Shown here one piece after another: positions 24,962 through 32,363 of a DNA stretch of 64,000 nucleotides. Every line of letters starts with the position of its first letter. The first letter of the stretch is position 1. Both the position numbers and the translations under genes were made by a program. The notes under the pieces were generated by a model, which was not told the DNA's origin, did no database searches, and saw nothing but the letters and a program-made list of their open reading frames with translations. This DNA is from a bacterium M00.F.Ca.ET.205.01.1.1 (lineage in GTDB: Bacteria > Pseudomonadota > Alphaproteobacteria > Rhizobiales > Rhizobiaceae): assembly GCA_004791255.1 (NCBI GenBank), contig SRUQ01000009.1, forward strand, positions 62,001 through 126,000. The letters are read 5' to 3'.

Positions 24962-26179
24962 ATGATGGATTTCGCGATTTTCTGGGACTGGCTGAGCTTC
25001 GCCGTGCGCTGGCTGCATGTCATCACCGGCATCGCCTGGATCGGCTCGTCCTTCTATTTCGTCGCGCTTGATCTCGGGCTCCGCCAGCGTCCTGGCATGC
25101 CCGTCGGTGCCTTCGGCGAGGAATGGCAGGTGCATGGCGGCGGCTTCTACCACATCCAGAAATATCTGGTCGCGCCGGCCGAGATGCCCGAGCATCTGAC
25201 CTGGTTCAAATGGGAATCCTACGCCACCTGGCTGTCCGGCTTCGCCATGCTGTGCGTGGTCTATTATGCCGGGGCGGACCTGTTCCTGATCGATCCCAAT
25301 GTGCTGCCGATGTCGGTGCCAGCCGGCATCCTGCTGTCGATGGCCACGATCGGCGTCGGCTGGGTGGTCTACGATCTTCTGTGCCGCTCGCCGCTGGGCA
25401 AAAGCGATACCGGCCTGATGCTGGTGCTCTACGGCGTGCTGGTGTTCATCGCCTGGGGGCTGACGCATCTGTTCACCGGCCGCGCCGCCTTCCTGCATCT
25501 GGGCGCCATCACCGCCACGATCATGTCGTGCAACGTCTTCATGATCATCATTCCCAACCAGAAGATCGTCGTCGCCGACCTGATCGCCGGCCGCAAGCCC
25601 GATCCGAAATACGGCAAGATCGCCAAGCAGCGCTCGCTCCACAACAATTACCTGACGCTGCCCGTGCTGTTCCTGATGCTGTCGAACCATTATCCGCTGG
25701 CGTTCGGGACTGAGTTCAACTGGGTCATTGCCTCGCTGGTATTCATAATCGGCGTCTTGATCCGGCACTATTTCAACACCGTTCATGCGCGCAAGGGCAA
25801 CCCGCACTGGACCTGGCTCGGCGCCCTCGTCCTGTTCATCATCATCATCTGGCTGTCGACCGTGCCGAAGGTACTGACCGGCGAGCCCAAGGCCTCCGCC
25901 TCGGCCGACATCTATATCGCCTCGGCGCATTTCCCGGCGGTGCGCGACACCGTGCTCGGCCGCTGCTCCATGTGTCACACCGCTGAGCCGGTCTACGAGG
26001 GCATCTATCACGCGCCCAAGGGCGTGATGCTCGACACCGACGCCAACATTGCCAACCACGCCCGCGAGATCTATCTGCAGGCGGGCCGCAGCCACGCCAT
26101 GCCGCCGGCGAACGTCAGCCAGATATCAGACAAGGAGCGCGCGTTGCTGGTGGCCTGGTTCGAAGGCGCGGGGAAATAA
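24962..26179 (+). CDS. puuD: Membrane urate oxidase (PuuD type) with cytochrome c domain
   Basis: The 405-aa protein has an N-terminal part of about eight membrane helices (VRWLHVITGIAWIGSSFYF, WFKWESYATWLSGFAMLCVVYYAG, and others). After about residue 310 follows a periplasmic cytochrome c domain with haem motif CSMCH and distal Met in HAMPPANVSQIS. This is the PuuD-type urate oxidase described in Agrobacterium, which oxidises urate to HIU and passes electrons to the respiratory chain rather than making H2O2. It links XdhABC to uraH in this window. This puuD differs from the E. coli gene of the same name. The guanine deaminase gene starts 2 bp downstream. Confidence 0.93.
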   Translation: MMDFAIFWDWLSFAVRWLHVITGIAWIGSSFYFVALDLGLRQRPGMPVGAFGEEWQVHGGGFYHIQKYLVAPAEMPEHLTWFKWESYATWLSGFAMLCVVYYAGADLFLIDPNVLPMSVPAGILLSMATIGVGWVVYDLLCRSPLGKSDTGLMLVLYGVLVFIAWGLTHLFTGRAAFLHLGAITATIMSCNVFMIIIPNQKIVVADLIAGRKPDPKYGKIAKQRSLHNNYLTLPVLFLMLSNHYPLAFGTEFNWVIASLVFIIGVLIRHYFNTVHARKGNPHWTWLGALVLFIIIIWLSTVPKVLTGEPKASASADIYIASAHFPAVRDTVLGRCSMCHTAEPVYEGIYHAPKGVMLDTDANIANHAREIYLQAGRSHAMPPANVSQISDKERALLVAWFEGAGK

Positions 26180-26181
26180 GC

Positions 26182-27507
26182 ATGACCTCGACACTTCTGC
26201 GCGGCCGCACGCTGTTTTTTGTGCGCTGGCCCGAAACCATCGACGACCATTCCGCCTGGCGCTACGAGGAGGATGGCGGCCTCTTGATCCGCGACGGCAG
26301 GATCGTTGCATCGGGTGCCTATGCCGATGTCGAGAAGCAAGCCGGCGAAACAGTGAAAAGAATAGACCACCGGCCGCATCTTTTGCTGCCTGGTTTCATC
26401 GATGCTCACGCGCATTTCCCGCAGATGCAGATCATCGCGTCCTATGGCGCGGAACTGCTCGATTGGCTGAACACCTACACCTTCCCGGAAGAAACGAAGT
26501 TCGCCAACGCCCAGCATGGCCGCCGCGTCGCGCGGCTGTTCCTCGACGAGATGGTACGCCACGGCACCACGACGGTTGCTGCTTACTGCTCGGTGCACCG
26601 CGCCTCTGCCGAAGCTTTCTTCGCCGAGTCGCATGACCGCAACATGCTCAACATCGCCGGCAAGGTAATGATGGACCGCAATGCGCCGGACGGTGTGCTC
26701 GATACGCCGCAGGTCGGTTATGACGACACCAAGGCGCTGATCAGGGAATGGCACGGCAAGGGCCGGCAGCACTATGCGATCACGCCGCGCTTCGCCATCA
26801 CCTCCTCGCCGGAGCAGATGGAGATGGCCGGCGCGCTCTGCCGCGAGCATCCCGACCTGCACATGCAGACGCATCTGTCGGAAAACCACGCAGAGATCGC
26901 CTTTGCCCAGAAGCTTTATCCCTGGTCGCGCGACTACACCGATGTCTACGAGCATTACGGACTGCTGGGCAAAAAGAGCCTGTTCGGCCACTGCATCCAT
27001 CTCAGCGAGCGCGAGGCCGATTCGCTTTCGGACTCAGGCTCGGTGGCAGTGTTCTGCCCGACCTCGAACCTGTTCCTCGGATCCGGCCTGTTCGACTATC
27101 AACGCTTTCGCCGTCGCGACAAGCCGCTGCGCATCGCCGCTGCCACCGATGTCGGCGGCGGCACGAACTACTCGATGCTACGCACCATGGACGAGGGCTA
27201 CAAGGTGATTGCGCTGAATGGCGAGAAGCTCAACCCGTTCCAGTCCTTCTGGCAAATGACGCGCGGCAATGCCGAGGCGCTGTCCGTCGTCGAGAAAGTC
27301 GGCACGCTGGAGGAAGGCACCGATGCCGACATCGTCGTGCTCGACGCCAGGGCGACGCCGGCCATGCGGCTCAGGATGGAAACGGTCGAGACGTTGGCGC
27401 AGGAATTGTTTCTCTTGCAGACGCTGGGCGACGACCGCGCCGTGCGCGAGGTCTATGTCGCGGGGCGGGCGGCCAAGAGCGACCTCACTCCGGCACCCGA
27501 CGCTTGA
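26182..27507 (+). CDS. guaD: Guanine deaminase
   Basis: The 441-aa amidohydrolase has metal-binding DAHAHFPQMQ, substrate motif FPEETKF, HLSENHAEI, FGHCIHLSERE and the final metal ligand in ATDVGGGTNYSML, matching GuaD. It deaminates guanine to xanthine, feeding XdhAB. It is co-transcribed with puuD. The length is normal for the family. A ribosome site GGGGAAA precedes the ATG. Confidence 0.93.
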   Translation: MTSTLLRGRTLFFVRWPETIDDHSAWRYEEDGGLLIRDGRIVASGAYADVEKQAGETVKRIDHRPHLLLPGFIDAHAHFPQMQIIASYGAELLDWLNTYTFPEETKFANAQHGRRVARLFLDEMVRHGTTTVAAYCSVHRASAEAFFAESHDRNMLNIAGKVMMDRNAPDGVLDTPQVGYDDTKALIREWHGKGRQHYAITPRFAITSSPEQMEMAGALCREHPDLHMQTHLSENHAEIAFAQKLYPWSRDYTDVYEHYGLLGKKSLFGHCIHLSEREADSLSDSGSVAVFCPTSNLFLGSGLFDYQRFRRRDKPLRIAAATDVGGGTNYSMLRTMDEGYKVIALNGEKLNPFQSFWQMTRGNAEALSVVEKVGTLEEGTDADIVVLDARATPAMRLRMETVETLAQELFLLQTLGDDRAVREVYVAGRAAKSDLTPAPDA

Positions 27508-27559
27508 CCCGGCGGCAGCCATAGGTCAAAGCGTGCGGCGAAGTTGACAGGGGAACGAC

Positions 27560-28063
27560 ATGGCCGTTGCTGACGACATCGCTTTGATCAAGAGACAGGA
27601 AGAGACCCTGGTCTTTCCAGCCTTCGACGAGGCCGTCGCCTTCCAGATCGGCTCCGCCATCCGCGATCGCGCACTTGCTCAAGATCTGCCGATCATCGTC
27701 GACATCAGGCTCTGGGACCGGCCGCTCTTCTACGCCGCGATGCCGGGGTCCAACGCTTCCAATCCCGACTGGGCGCGGCGCAAGATCAATGTCGTCAGGC
27801 GATACCTTAGAAGCACCTACCGCCTGGTGCTGGAACAGCAGCGCCCCGACCGCACCTTCAAGGTCGGCGAAGGGCTTGATAGTGCGGATTACGTGTTGGC
27901 CGGCGGCGGCTTCCCGGTGACGGTCAAAGGCGCCGGCGTGATCGGTGTGATCGCCGTATCCGGCCTGCCGGAGCGCGAGGATCACGGCGTCGTGGTCGAT
28001 GCGCTGTGCGAGCATCTGGGCATTGAAAAGCGTGGGCTGGCGCTGGCTGCGGAATCGGAATGA
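27560..28063 (+). CDS. UPF0303/HbpS-like protein
   Basis: The 167-aa protein belongs to the DUF336/GlcG/HbpS-like fold, recognisable by AFQIGSAIRDRALAQDLPIIVDIRLWDRPLFYAAMPGS, GEGLDSADYVLAGGGFPVTVKGAGVIGVIAVSGLPEREDH. Family members bind haem or small ligands, but no function is proven for the UPF0303 branch. It starts with a good GGGGAA site 52 bp after guaD and overlaps the glycerate kinase start (ATGA), so it is co-translated with that enzyme. A role in the oxidative purine branch is only positional inference. Confidence 0.85.
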   Translation: MAVADDIALIKRQEETLVFPAFDEAVAFQIGSAIRDRALAQDLPIIVDIRLWDRPLFYAAMPGSNASNPDWARRKINVVRRYLRSTYRLVLEQQRPDRTFKVGEGLDSADYVLAGGGFPVTVKGAGVIGVIAVSGLPEREDHGVVVDALCEHLGIEKRGLALAAESE

Positions 28064-29325
28064 CCGTGCGCGATCCCAAGGCCCTCCTCATCTCCATCTT
28101 CGACGCGGCCGTCGCCGCCGCCGATCCGGAGCGCACCATCCGCGACCATTTGCCGGCGAAGCCCAAAGGCCGCACCATCGTCATTGGCGCCGGCAAAGGC
28201 TCGGCGCAGATGGCGGCGGCGTTCGAAAAGGCCTGGGATGGGCCGATCGAAGGCTTGGTCGTCACCCGCTATGGCTATGGCGCCAAGTGCGATCGCATCG
28301 AGATCATCGAGGCCGCGCATCCGGTTCCGGATGCCGCTGGGCTTGAGGCGTCGCGGCGTCTGCTGGCGAAGGTGCAGGGCCTGACGGCGGACGACCTGGT
28401 CGTGGCGCTGGTCTCCGGCGGAGGCTCGGCGCTCCTGCCATCGCCGGCCGCCGGTCTGACGCTGGCCGATGAGATCGCCGTCAACGAGGCGCTGCTTGCG
28501 TCCGGCGCGCCGATCGCCGCGATGAACACCATTCGCAAGCATGTCTCCACCATCAAGGGTGGGCGACTGGCTGCGGCCGCTTATCCTGCAAAAGTGGTCT
28601 CGCTGGTGGTCTCCGACATCCCCGGCGACAATCCCGCGCTTGTGGCCTCGGGGCCTACCGTTCCTGACACCGGCAGCCGCAAGGACGCGCTGGCCTCGAT
28701 AGCGGCCTACGGCATGAAGCTGCCGGACGCCGTGATGGCGCATATCCAGTCGCCGGCCTCCGATGCGCCAGACCCGGAAGACCAGCGCTTTTCGCGCAAC
28801 GAGATGCATCTGATCGCCTCCGCAGGCGTGTCGCTGGAAGCGGCAGCCGCGGAAGCCAAGCGGCAGGGCATCGAGGCCGTGATCCTCTCCGACGCGCTGG
28901 AAGGCGAAGCGCGCGAGGTCGGTGGCGTCCACGCTGCCATTGCCCGCGAAGTGGCGACCCGCAACCGGCCGTTTTCGAAGCCGGTTCTGATCCTGTCGGG
29001 TGGCGAGACGACCGTGACCTTGCGGGCCAAGGGCAAGGGCGGCCGCAACTCGGAATTCCTGCTCGCCTTCGCCATCGGCATCAACGGCGTCGAAGGCATC
29101 CACGCGCTCGCGGCCGATACCGACGGCATCGACGGCTCGGAAAACAATGCTGGCGCCTTCGCCGACGGATCGACCGTGTCGCGCATGCGCGCGGCAGGCG
29201 TCGACGCCAAGGCGATGCTCGCCGGCAACAATGCCTGGACGGCTTTCAATGCCATTGGCGGTCTGTTTGTACCGGGGCCAACGGGCACGAATGTCAATGA
29301 TTTGAGGGCCATTCTCGTTCGTTGA
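28060..29325 (+). CDS. ttuD: Glycerate 2-kinase (TtuD/GckA, MOFRL family)
   Basis: The 421-aa protein has the GckA/TtuD signatures TIVIGAGKGSAQMAAAFEKAW, DDLVVALVSGGGSALLPSPAAGLTL, NTIRKHVSTIKGGRLAAAAYPAKV and the MOFRL segment GGRNSEFLLAFAIGINGVEGI followed by ADTDGIDGSENNAG. It phosphorylates D-glycerate to 2-phosphoglycerate, letting glyoxylate carbon from ureide breakdown enter glycolysis if carboligase and tartronate-semialdehyde reductase genes exist elsewhere. Older names call it hydroxypyruvate reductase. It ends the puuD-guaD run and is followed by a dispersed repeat. Confidence 0.9.
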   Translation: MTVRDPKALLISIFDAAVAAADPERTIRDHLPAKPKGRTIVIGAGKGSAQMAAAFEKAWDGPIEGLVVTRYGYGAKCDRIEIIEAAHPVPDAAGLEASRRLLAKVQGLTADDLVVALVSGGGSALLPSPAAGLTLADEIAVNEALLASGAPIAAMNTIRKHVSTIKGGRLAAAAYPAKVVSLVVSDIPGDNPALVASGPTVPDTGSRKDALASIAAYGMKLPDAVMAHIQSPASDAPDPEDQRFSRNEMHLIASAGVSLEAAAAEAKRQGIEAVILSDALEGEAREVGGVHAAIAREVATRNRPFSKPVLILSGGETTVTLRAKGKGGRNSEFLLAFAIGINGVEGIHALAADTDGIDGSENNAGAFADGSTVSRMRAAGVDAKAMLAGNNAWTAFNAIGGLFVPGPTGTNVNDLRAILVR

Positions 29326-29340
29326 GAGGATGCCCCGAGC

Positions 29341-29547
29341 GTTCGTCATCCCTGGGCGAAGCAGGAGCGAAGCTCCGTTACGAAGACCCTGGGATCCATT
29401 CCGTGAGCTTGGCCGTGGGTTGCGGCGGAGCAGATTCCGCACCTGTGGCGGAGCTGGGAGGTCGCGGCATGGATCCCTTGGGCTGCAGAGCAGCTCCAGG
29501 GGTCTGCGCGCGTCGCTTCGCTCCTTGCTCCGCCCGTGGATGACGAA
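29341..29547. repeat. RIME-like intergenic element with inverted ends
   Basis: The left end (29341-29373, TTCGTCATCCCTGGGCGAAG...) and the right end (29515-29547, ...CGCCCGTGGATGACGAA) are imperfect inverted repeats of about 33 bp. An internal pair around GGGATCCAT/ATGGATCCC adds a second fold. It carries no convincing gene and fills the gap between convergent ttuD and the UdgX gene. Such elements are frequent in Mesorhizobium by recollection. Confidence 0.75.
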
Positions 29548-29568
29548 GTCCGGAGGCTTCTGTCCAGA

Positions 29569-31044
29569 TCAAGCCACCATTAACCGCTTCACCTCTCGCA
29601 TATCCCTCAAAAATCGCTCTCTTTCCGCTTCCTTGTCCGCTGGCTCGTGAATGCGCAGGATGAACGACGGATGGATGGTGATGAATACCCGCAATCCATC
29701 CTCGCGCTCGATCACCTGGCCGCGCATCTTCGTCACCGGAATCGCCTTGCCGAGCAAGGACAGCGCGGCCGTCGCGCCGAGCGCCACGGCGAGTGCCGGC
29801 TTAACCAGCGCGAACTCCCTGTCGATCCACCAGCGGCAGGCCTGAACCTCGCCGGCATTGGGCTTGGAATGGATGCGGCGCTTGCCGCGAGGCTCGAATT
29901 TGAAGTGTTTCACAGCATTGGTGACGTAGACCTTTTCCCGGTCCACATCCGCCTCATTGAGGATGGCGTCGAACACTTTGCCGGCGGGCCCGACGAAAGG
30001 TTTGCCGGCGATATCCTCCTGGTCGCCGGGCTGTTCGCCGACGAAGATCACCCGGGCATTGTCAGGTCCTTCACCGAACACGGTCTGGGTCGCATCGCGC
30101 CAAAGCGGACAGCGGCGGCAGCCTTTCGCGGCCTCGCGCAACCCGGAAATGGTGCTGGCGTCTTCGTCCCCGGTCACTTCGGTCGATTGGCCCTTCGGCC
30201 AATGCCGTTCCTGCACCTTGGCGTGGTGCGGCGCCGGCGTCGTCGGCATTTTGGCGATCATGGCAATAGCGGCCTCGTCCGCGCCTGCAATCAGGTCTGG
30301 AATGAGCGAGGCCTCCGGAAGGTTCCGCCAATATTTCTTCGGCATTTCCTTCTGCATGGCCTTCACCTTCAGCCGTGCCGGATTGAAGATGTTCTCGAAA
30401 TAGGTCCGCCACAGCGCCTCGGTGTCGTCCTGGTCAGGCGCATCGCCCTTGGCCGCGCCCGGCCCGATGGCCAGCCTCTCACCGTCCCAATCGGCGGAAG
30501 CGTGCGGCGTCAGGATGGTCCAGCGCATGCCGGTGAACCGGCGGACGAAGAAGTTGGCGTTGCGTTCGACGATGAAGTGATCCGGCTCGAACCAGGCGAC
30601 GTAACGCTCGTCGTCGCCATCGCCGATTTTGCGGAAGCGAACGAAGGCATGCATCTTGTGGCTGTCGCGCCGCACCGCATTTTCCATGGTTTCGAGGCGC
30701 CTGGTGTCGACATCGGAGGCGATCGCCAACAGCTTGGGCTCGCTGCGCAGCCGCCACAGCATCCGGTAGAGAAAGGCAAAGCGGCCGGGGTCGGAATGGC
30801 AGAAAGCGGTCTCGGCGCGCCCGATAAACTCGCGCGGCACGGCGAGCTGTGCGCCCTGCGGCACGTCAGGCAAATCGTTTGGCGGCCGATCGGAACCGGC
30901 CGCCACCTGCCAACTGACGTCCTCGGGCCCAATTTCGTTCAAGGCCAGCCGCCGCGCCGCGTCGCGCCAGCCGGCGAAGTCGGTCTCGCTGTCGAGCCAG
31001 ACGGTTTGGCGGGTGAGGTCGAGCTCCGCCGGCCGCATGGTCAA
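29569..31044 (-). CDS. udgX: UdgX-family uracil-DNA-binding protein fused to DUF4130
   Basis: The 491-aa protein has an N-terminal ~240-residue DUF4130 region (TAFCHSDPGRFAFLYRMLWRL...). A C-terminal family-4-like uracil-DNA glycosylase domain follows: CxxC at about 309-312, GEQPGDQEDIAGKPFVGPAG at 336-355, TNAVKHFKFEPRGKRRIH, and HPSFILR. The KRRIH loop (His about 392) is the hallmark of UdgX, which excises uracil and stays covalently attached to the abasic site through that His. UdgX is resistant to standard UDG inhibitor in studied mycobacterial proteins. It overlaps the radical-SAM gene by ATGA, so both are made together. The single-chain DUF4130-UdgX form is known in proteobacteria; the DUF4130 function is unknown. 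Confidence 0.93.
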   Translation of the reverse strand: MTMRPAELDLTRQTVWLDSETDFAGWRDAARRLALNEIGPEDVSWQVAAGSDRPPNDLPDVPQGAQLAVPREFIGRAETAFCHSDPGRFAFLYRMLWRLRSEPKLLAIASDVDTRRLETMENAVRRDSHKMHAFVRFRKIGDGDDERYVAWFEPDHFIVERNANFFVRRFTGMRWTILTPHASADWDGERLAIGPGAAKGDAPDQDDTEALWRTYFENIFNPARLKVKAMQKEMPKKYWRNLPEASLIPDLIAGADEAAIAMIAKMPTTPAPHHAKVQERHWPKGQSTEVTGDEDASTISGLREAAKGCRRCPLWRDATQTVFGEGPDNARVIFVGEQPGDQEDIAGKPFVGPAGKVFDAILNEADVDREKVYVTNAVKHFKFEPRGKRRIHSKPNAGEVQACRWWIDREFALVKPALAVALGATAALSLLGKAIPVTKMRGQVIEREDGLRVFITIHPSFILRIHEPADKEAERERFLRDMREVKRLMVA

Positions 31045-32276
31045 AACAGCGCCAGCTGTTCGCAGGATTGCACGATCTTGCCGCGCAGCCCGGCCTTGTC
31101 GGTGAGCGCGCCGGGCGACCAGCCTTCGGCGATGATGAAGGGCCGGAGCTTGGCGATCGAATGGCAGAGGCGACCGACATCTTCCAGCCGCAGCCGCCGG
31201 TGTCGGCGTGTCTCCAGGATCTTCGCCACCACCTTGGTGCCGAGGCCGGGCACGCGCAGCAGCGCTTCGCGGTCGGCCCGGTTGACGTCGACGGGGAAGC
31301 GGCTCCGGTTGCGCAGCGCCCAGGCGAGCTTCGGGTCGATGGCGAGATCGAGCATGCCGTCGCTGCTGCCGGCCAGGATTTCCGGTTGCGAAAAGCCATA
31401 GAAGCGCATCAGCCAGTCAGCCTGGTAGAGCCGGTGTTCGCGCATCAGCGGCGGCTTCTGCAGCGGCAGCGACGACGATGAGTCCGGGATCGGGCTGAAA
31501 GCCGAATAGTAGACGCGCCGCAGATGATAGCTGCCGTAAAGCCGCGCGCTGCTGTGCAGGATGCCGTCATCGGAGGTTTTGTCGGCGCCGATAATCATCT
31601 GCGTCGACTGCCCGCCCGGCGCGAAGCGCTCGCGCTTCTTTGTCTGCAGGGTCGGTTCGGCCTTCTCTTCCATCTTCCGGCGCAGATTGGCCATCGAAAG
31701 CCGGATCGTTTCCGGCCGCTTCTCGGGCGCGAGTTTCTTGACGCCCTCGTCGGTGGGCAGTTCGACATTGATCGACAGCCGGTCGGCGTAAAGACCGGCC
31801 TTCTCGATCAGTTCGGCCGACGCTTCCGGAATGGTCTTGAGATGGATGTAACCGCCGAACTTTTCCTCGAGCCGCAGCCGCCGCGCTATCTCGACCATCT
31901 CGCCCATCGTCTCGTCCGGCGAGCGGATGACGCCCGAGGACAGGAACAGGCCTTCAATGTAGTTGCGCCGGTAGAAATCCATGGTCAGCTTCACCACCTC
32001 GTCGATGCTGAAGCGGGCGCGGCGCACATTGGAGGATGAGCGGTTGATGCAATAGCTGCAGTCGTAGATGCAGAAATTGGTGAGCAGGATTTTCAAGAGC
32101 GAAATGCAGCGACCGTCCGGCGCGTAGGAATGGCAGATACCCATCCCCTCCGTGGAGCCGATGCCGCCGGATTTCAGCGAGTCGCGCTTGATCGATCCCG
32201 ACGAGGCGCAGGAAGCGTCGTATTTTGCGGCGTCGGACAGAACAGCCAGTTTTTCGCGAATGGTGAGTGCGGACAT
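31041..32276 (-). CDS. Putative DNA modification/repair radical-SAM protein
   Basis: The product is about 411 aa. The radical-SAM cluster motif is LLTNFCIYDCSYC (Cys 69, 73, 76), i.e. CxxxCxxC. Downstream are the barrel segments FLSSGVIRSPDETMGEM and YGGYIHLK-like strands. The last ~90 residues contain a helix-hairpin-helix DNA-binding motif (VNRADREALLRVPGLGTKVVAKILETRR). The family regularly accompanies UdgX, but its reaction is unknown. I chose the ATG at 32276 (MSALTIREKLAVLSDAAKYD), which matches the conserved family start and places the LexA-type box outside the gene; an in-frame ATG at 32324 would put the box inside the coding sequence. It is first in a two-gene operon. Confidence 0.92.
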   Translation of the reverse strand: MSALTIREKLAVLSDAAKYDASCASSGSIKRDSLKSGGIGSTEGMGICHSYAPDGRCISLLKILLTNFCIYDCSYCINRSSSNVRRARFSIDEVVKLTMDFYRRNYIEGLFLSSGVIRSPDETMGEMVEIARRLRLEEKFGGYIHLKTIPEASAELIEKAGLYADRLSINVELPTDEGVKKLAPEKRPETIRLSMANLRRKMEEKAEPTLQTKKRERFAPGGQSTQMIIGADKTSDDGILHSSARLYGSYHLRRVYYSAFSPIPDSSSSLPLQKPPLMREHRLYQADWLMRFYGFSQPEILAGSSDGMLDLAIDPKLAWALRNRSRFPVDVNRADREALLRVPGLGTKVVAKILETRRHRRLRLEDVGRLCHSIAKLRPFIIAEGWSPGALTDKAGLRGKIVQSCEQLALF

Positions 32277-32278
32277 TT

Positions 32279-32293
32279 GTTCATGATATGTTC
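32279..32293. promoter_or_regulatory. Alphaproteobacterial LexA (SOS) box
   Basis: GTTC-ATGATAT-GTTC on the plus strand is an exact match to the direct-repeat LexA operator GTTC-N7-GTTC of alphaproteobacteria. It lies two bases upstream of the preferred ATG of the radical-SAM gene, where bound LexA would block transcription. DNA damage is therefore expected to induce the radical-SAM/UdgX operon. Confidence 0.75.
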
Positions 32294-32363
32294 CAAAACG
32301 CGCCAGCGCCATGGCTTTTGACATAGACGGGCAAAAAGTGATCGCGGGCGGCGAGCCGGTCTT

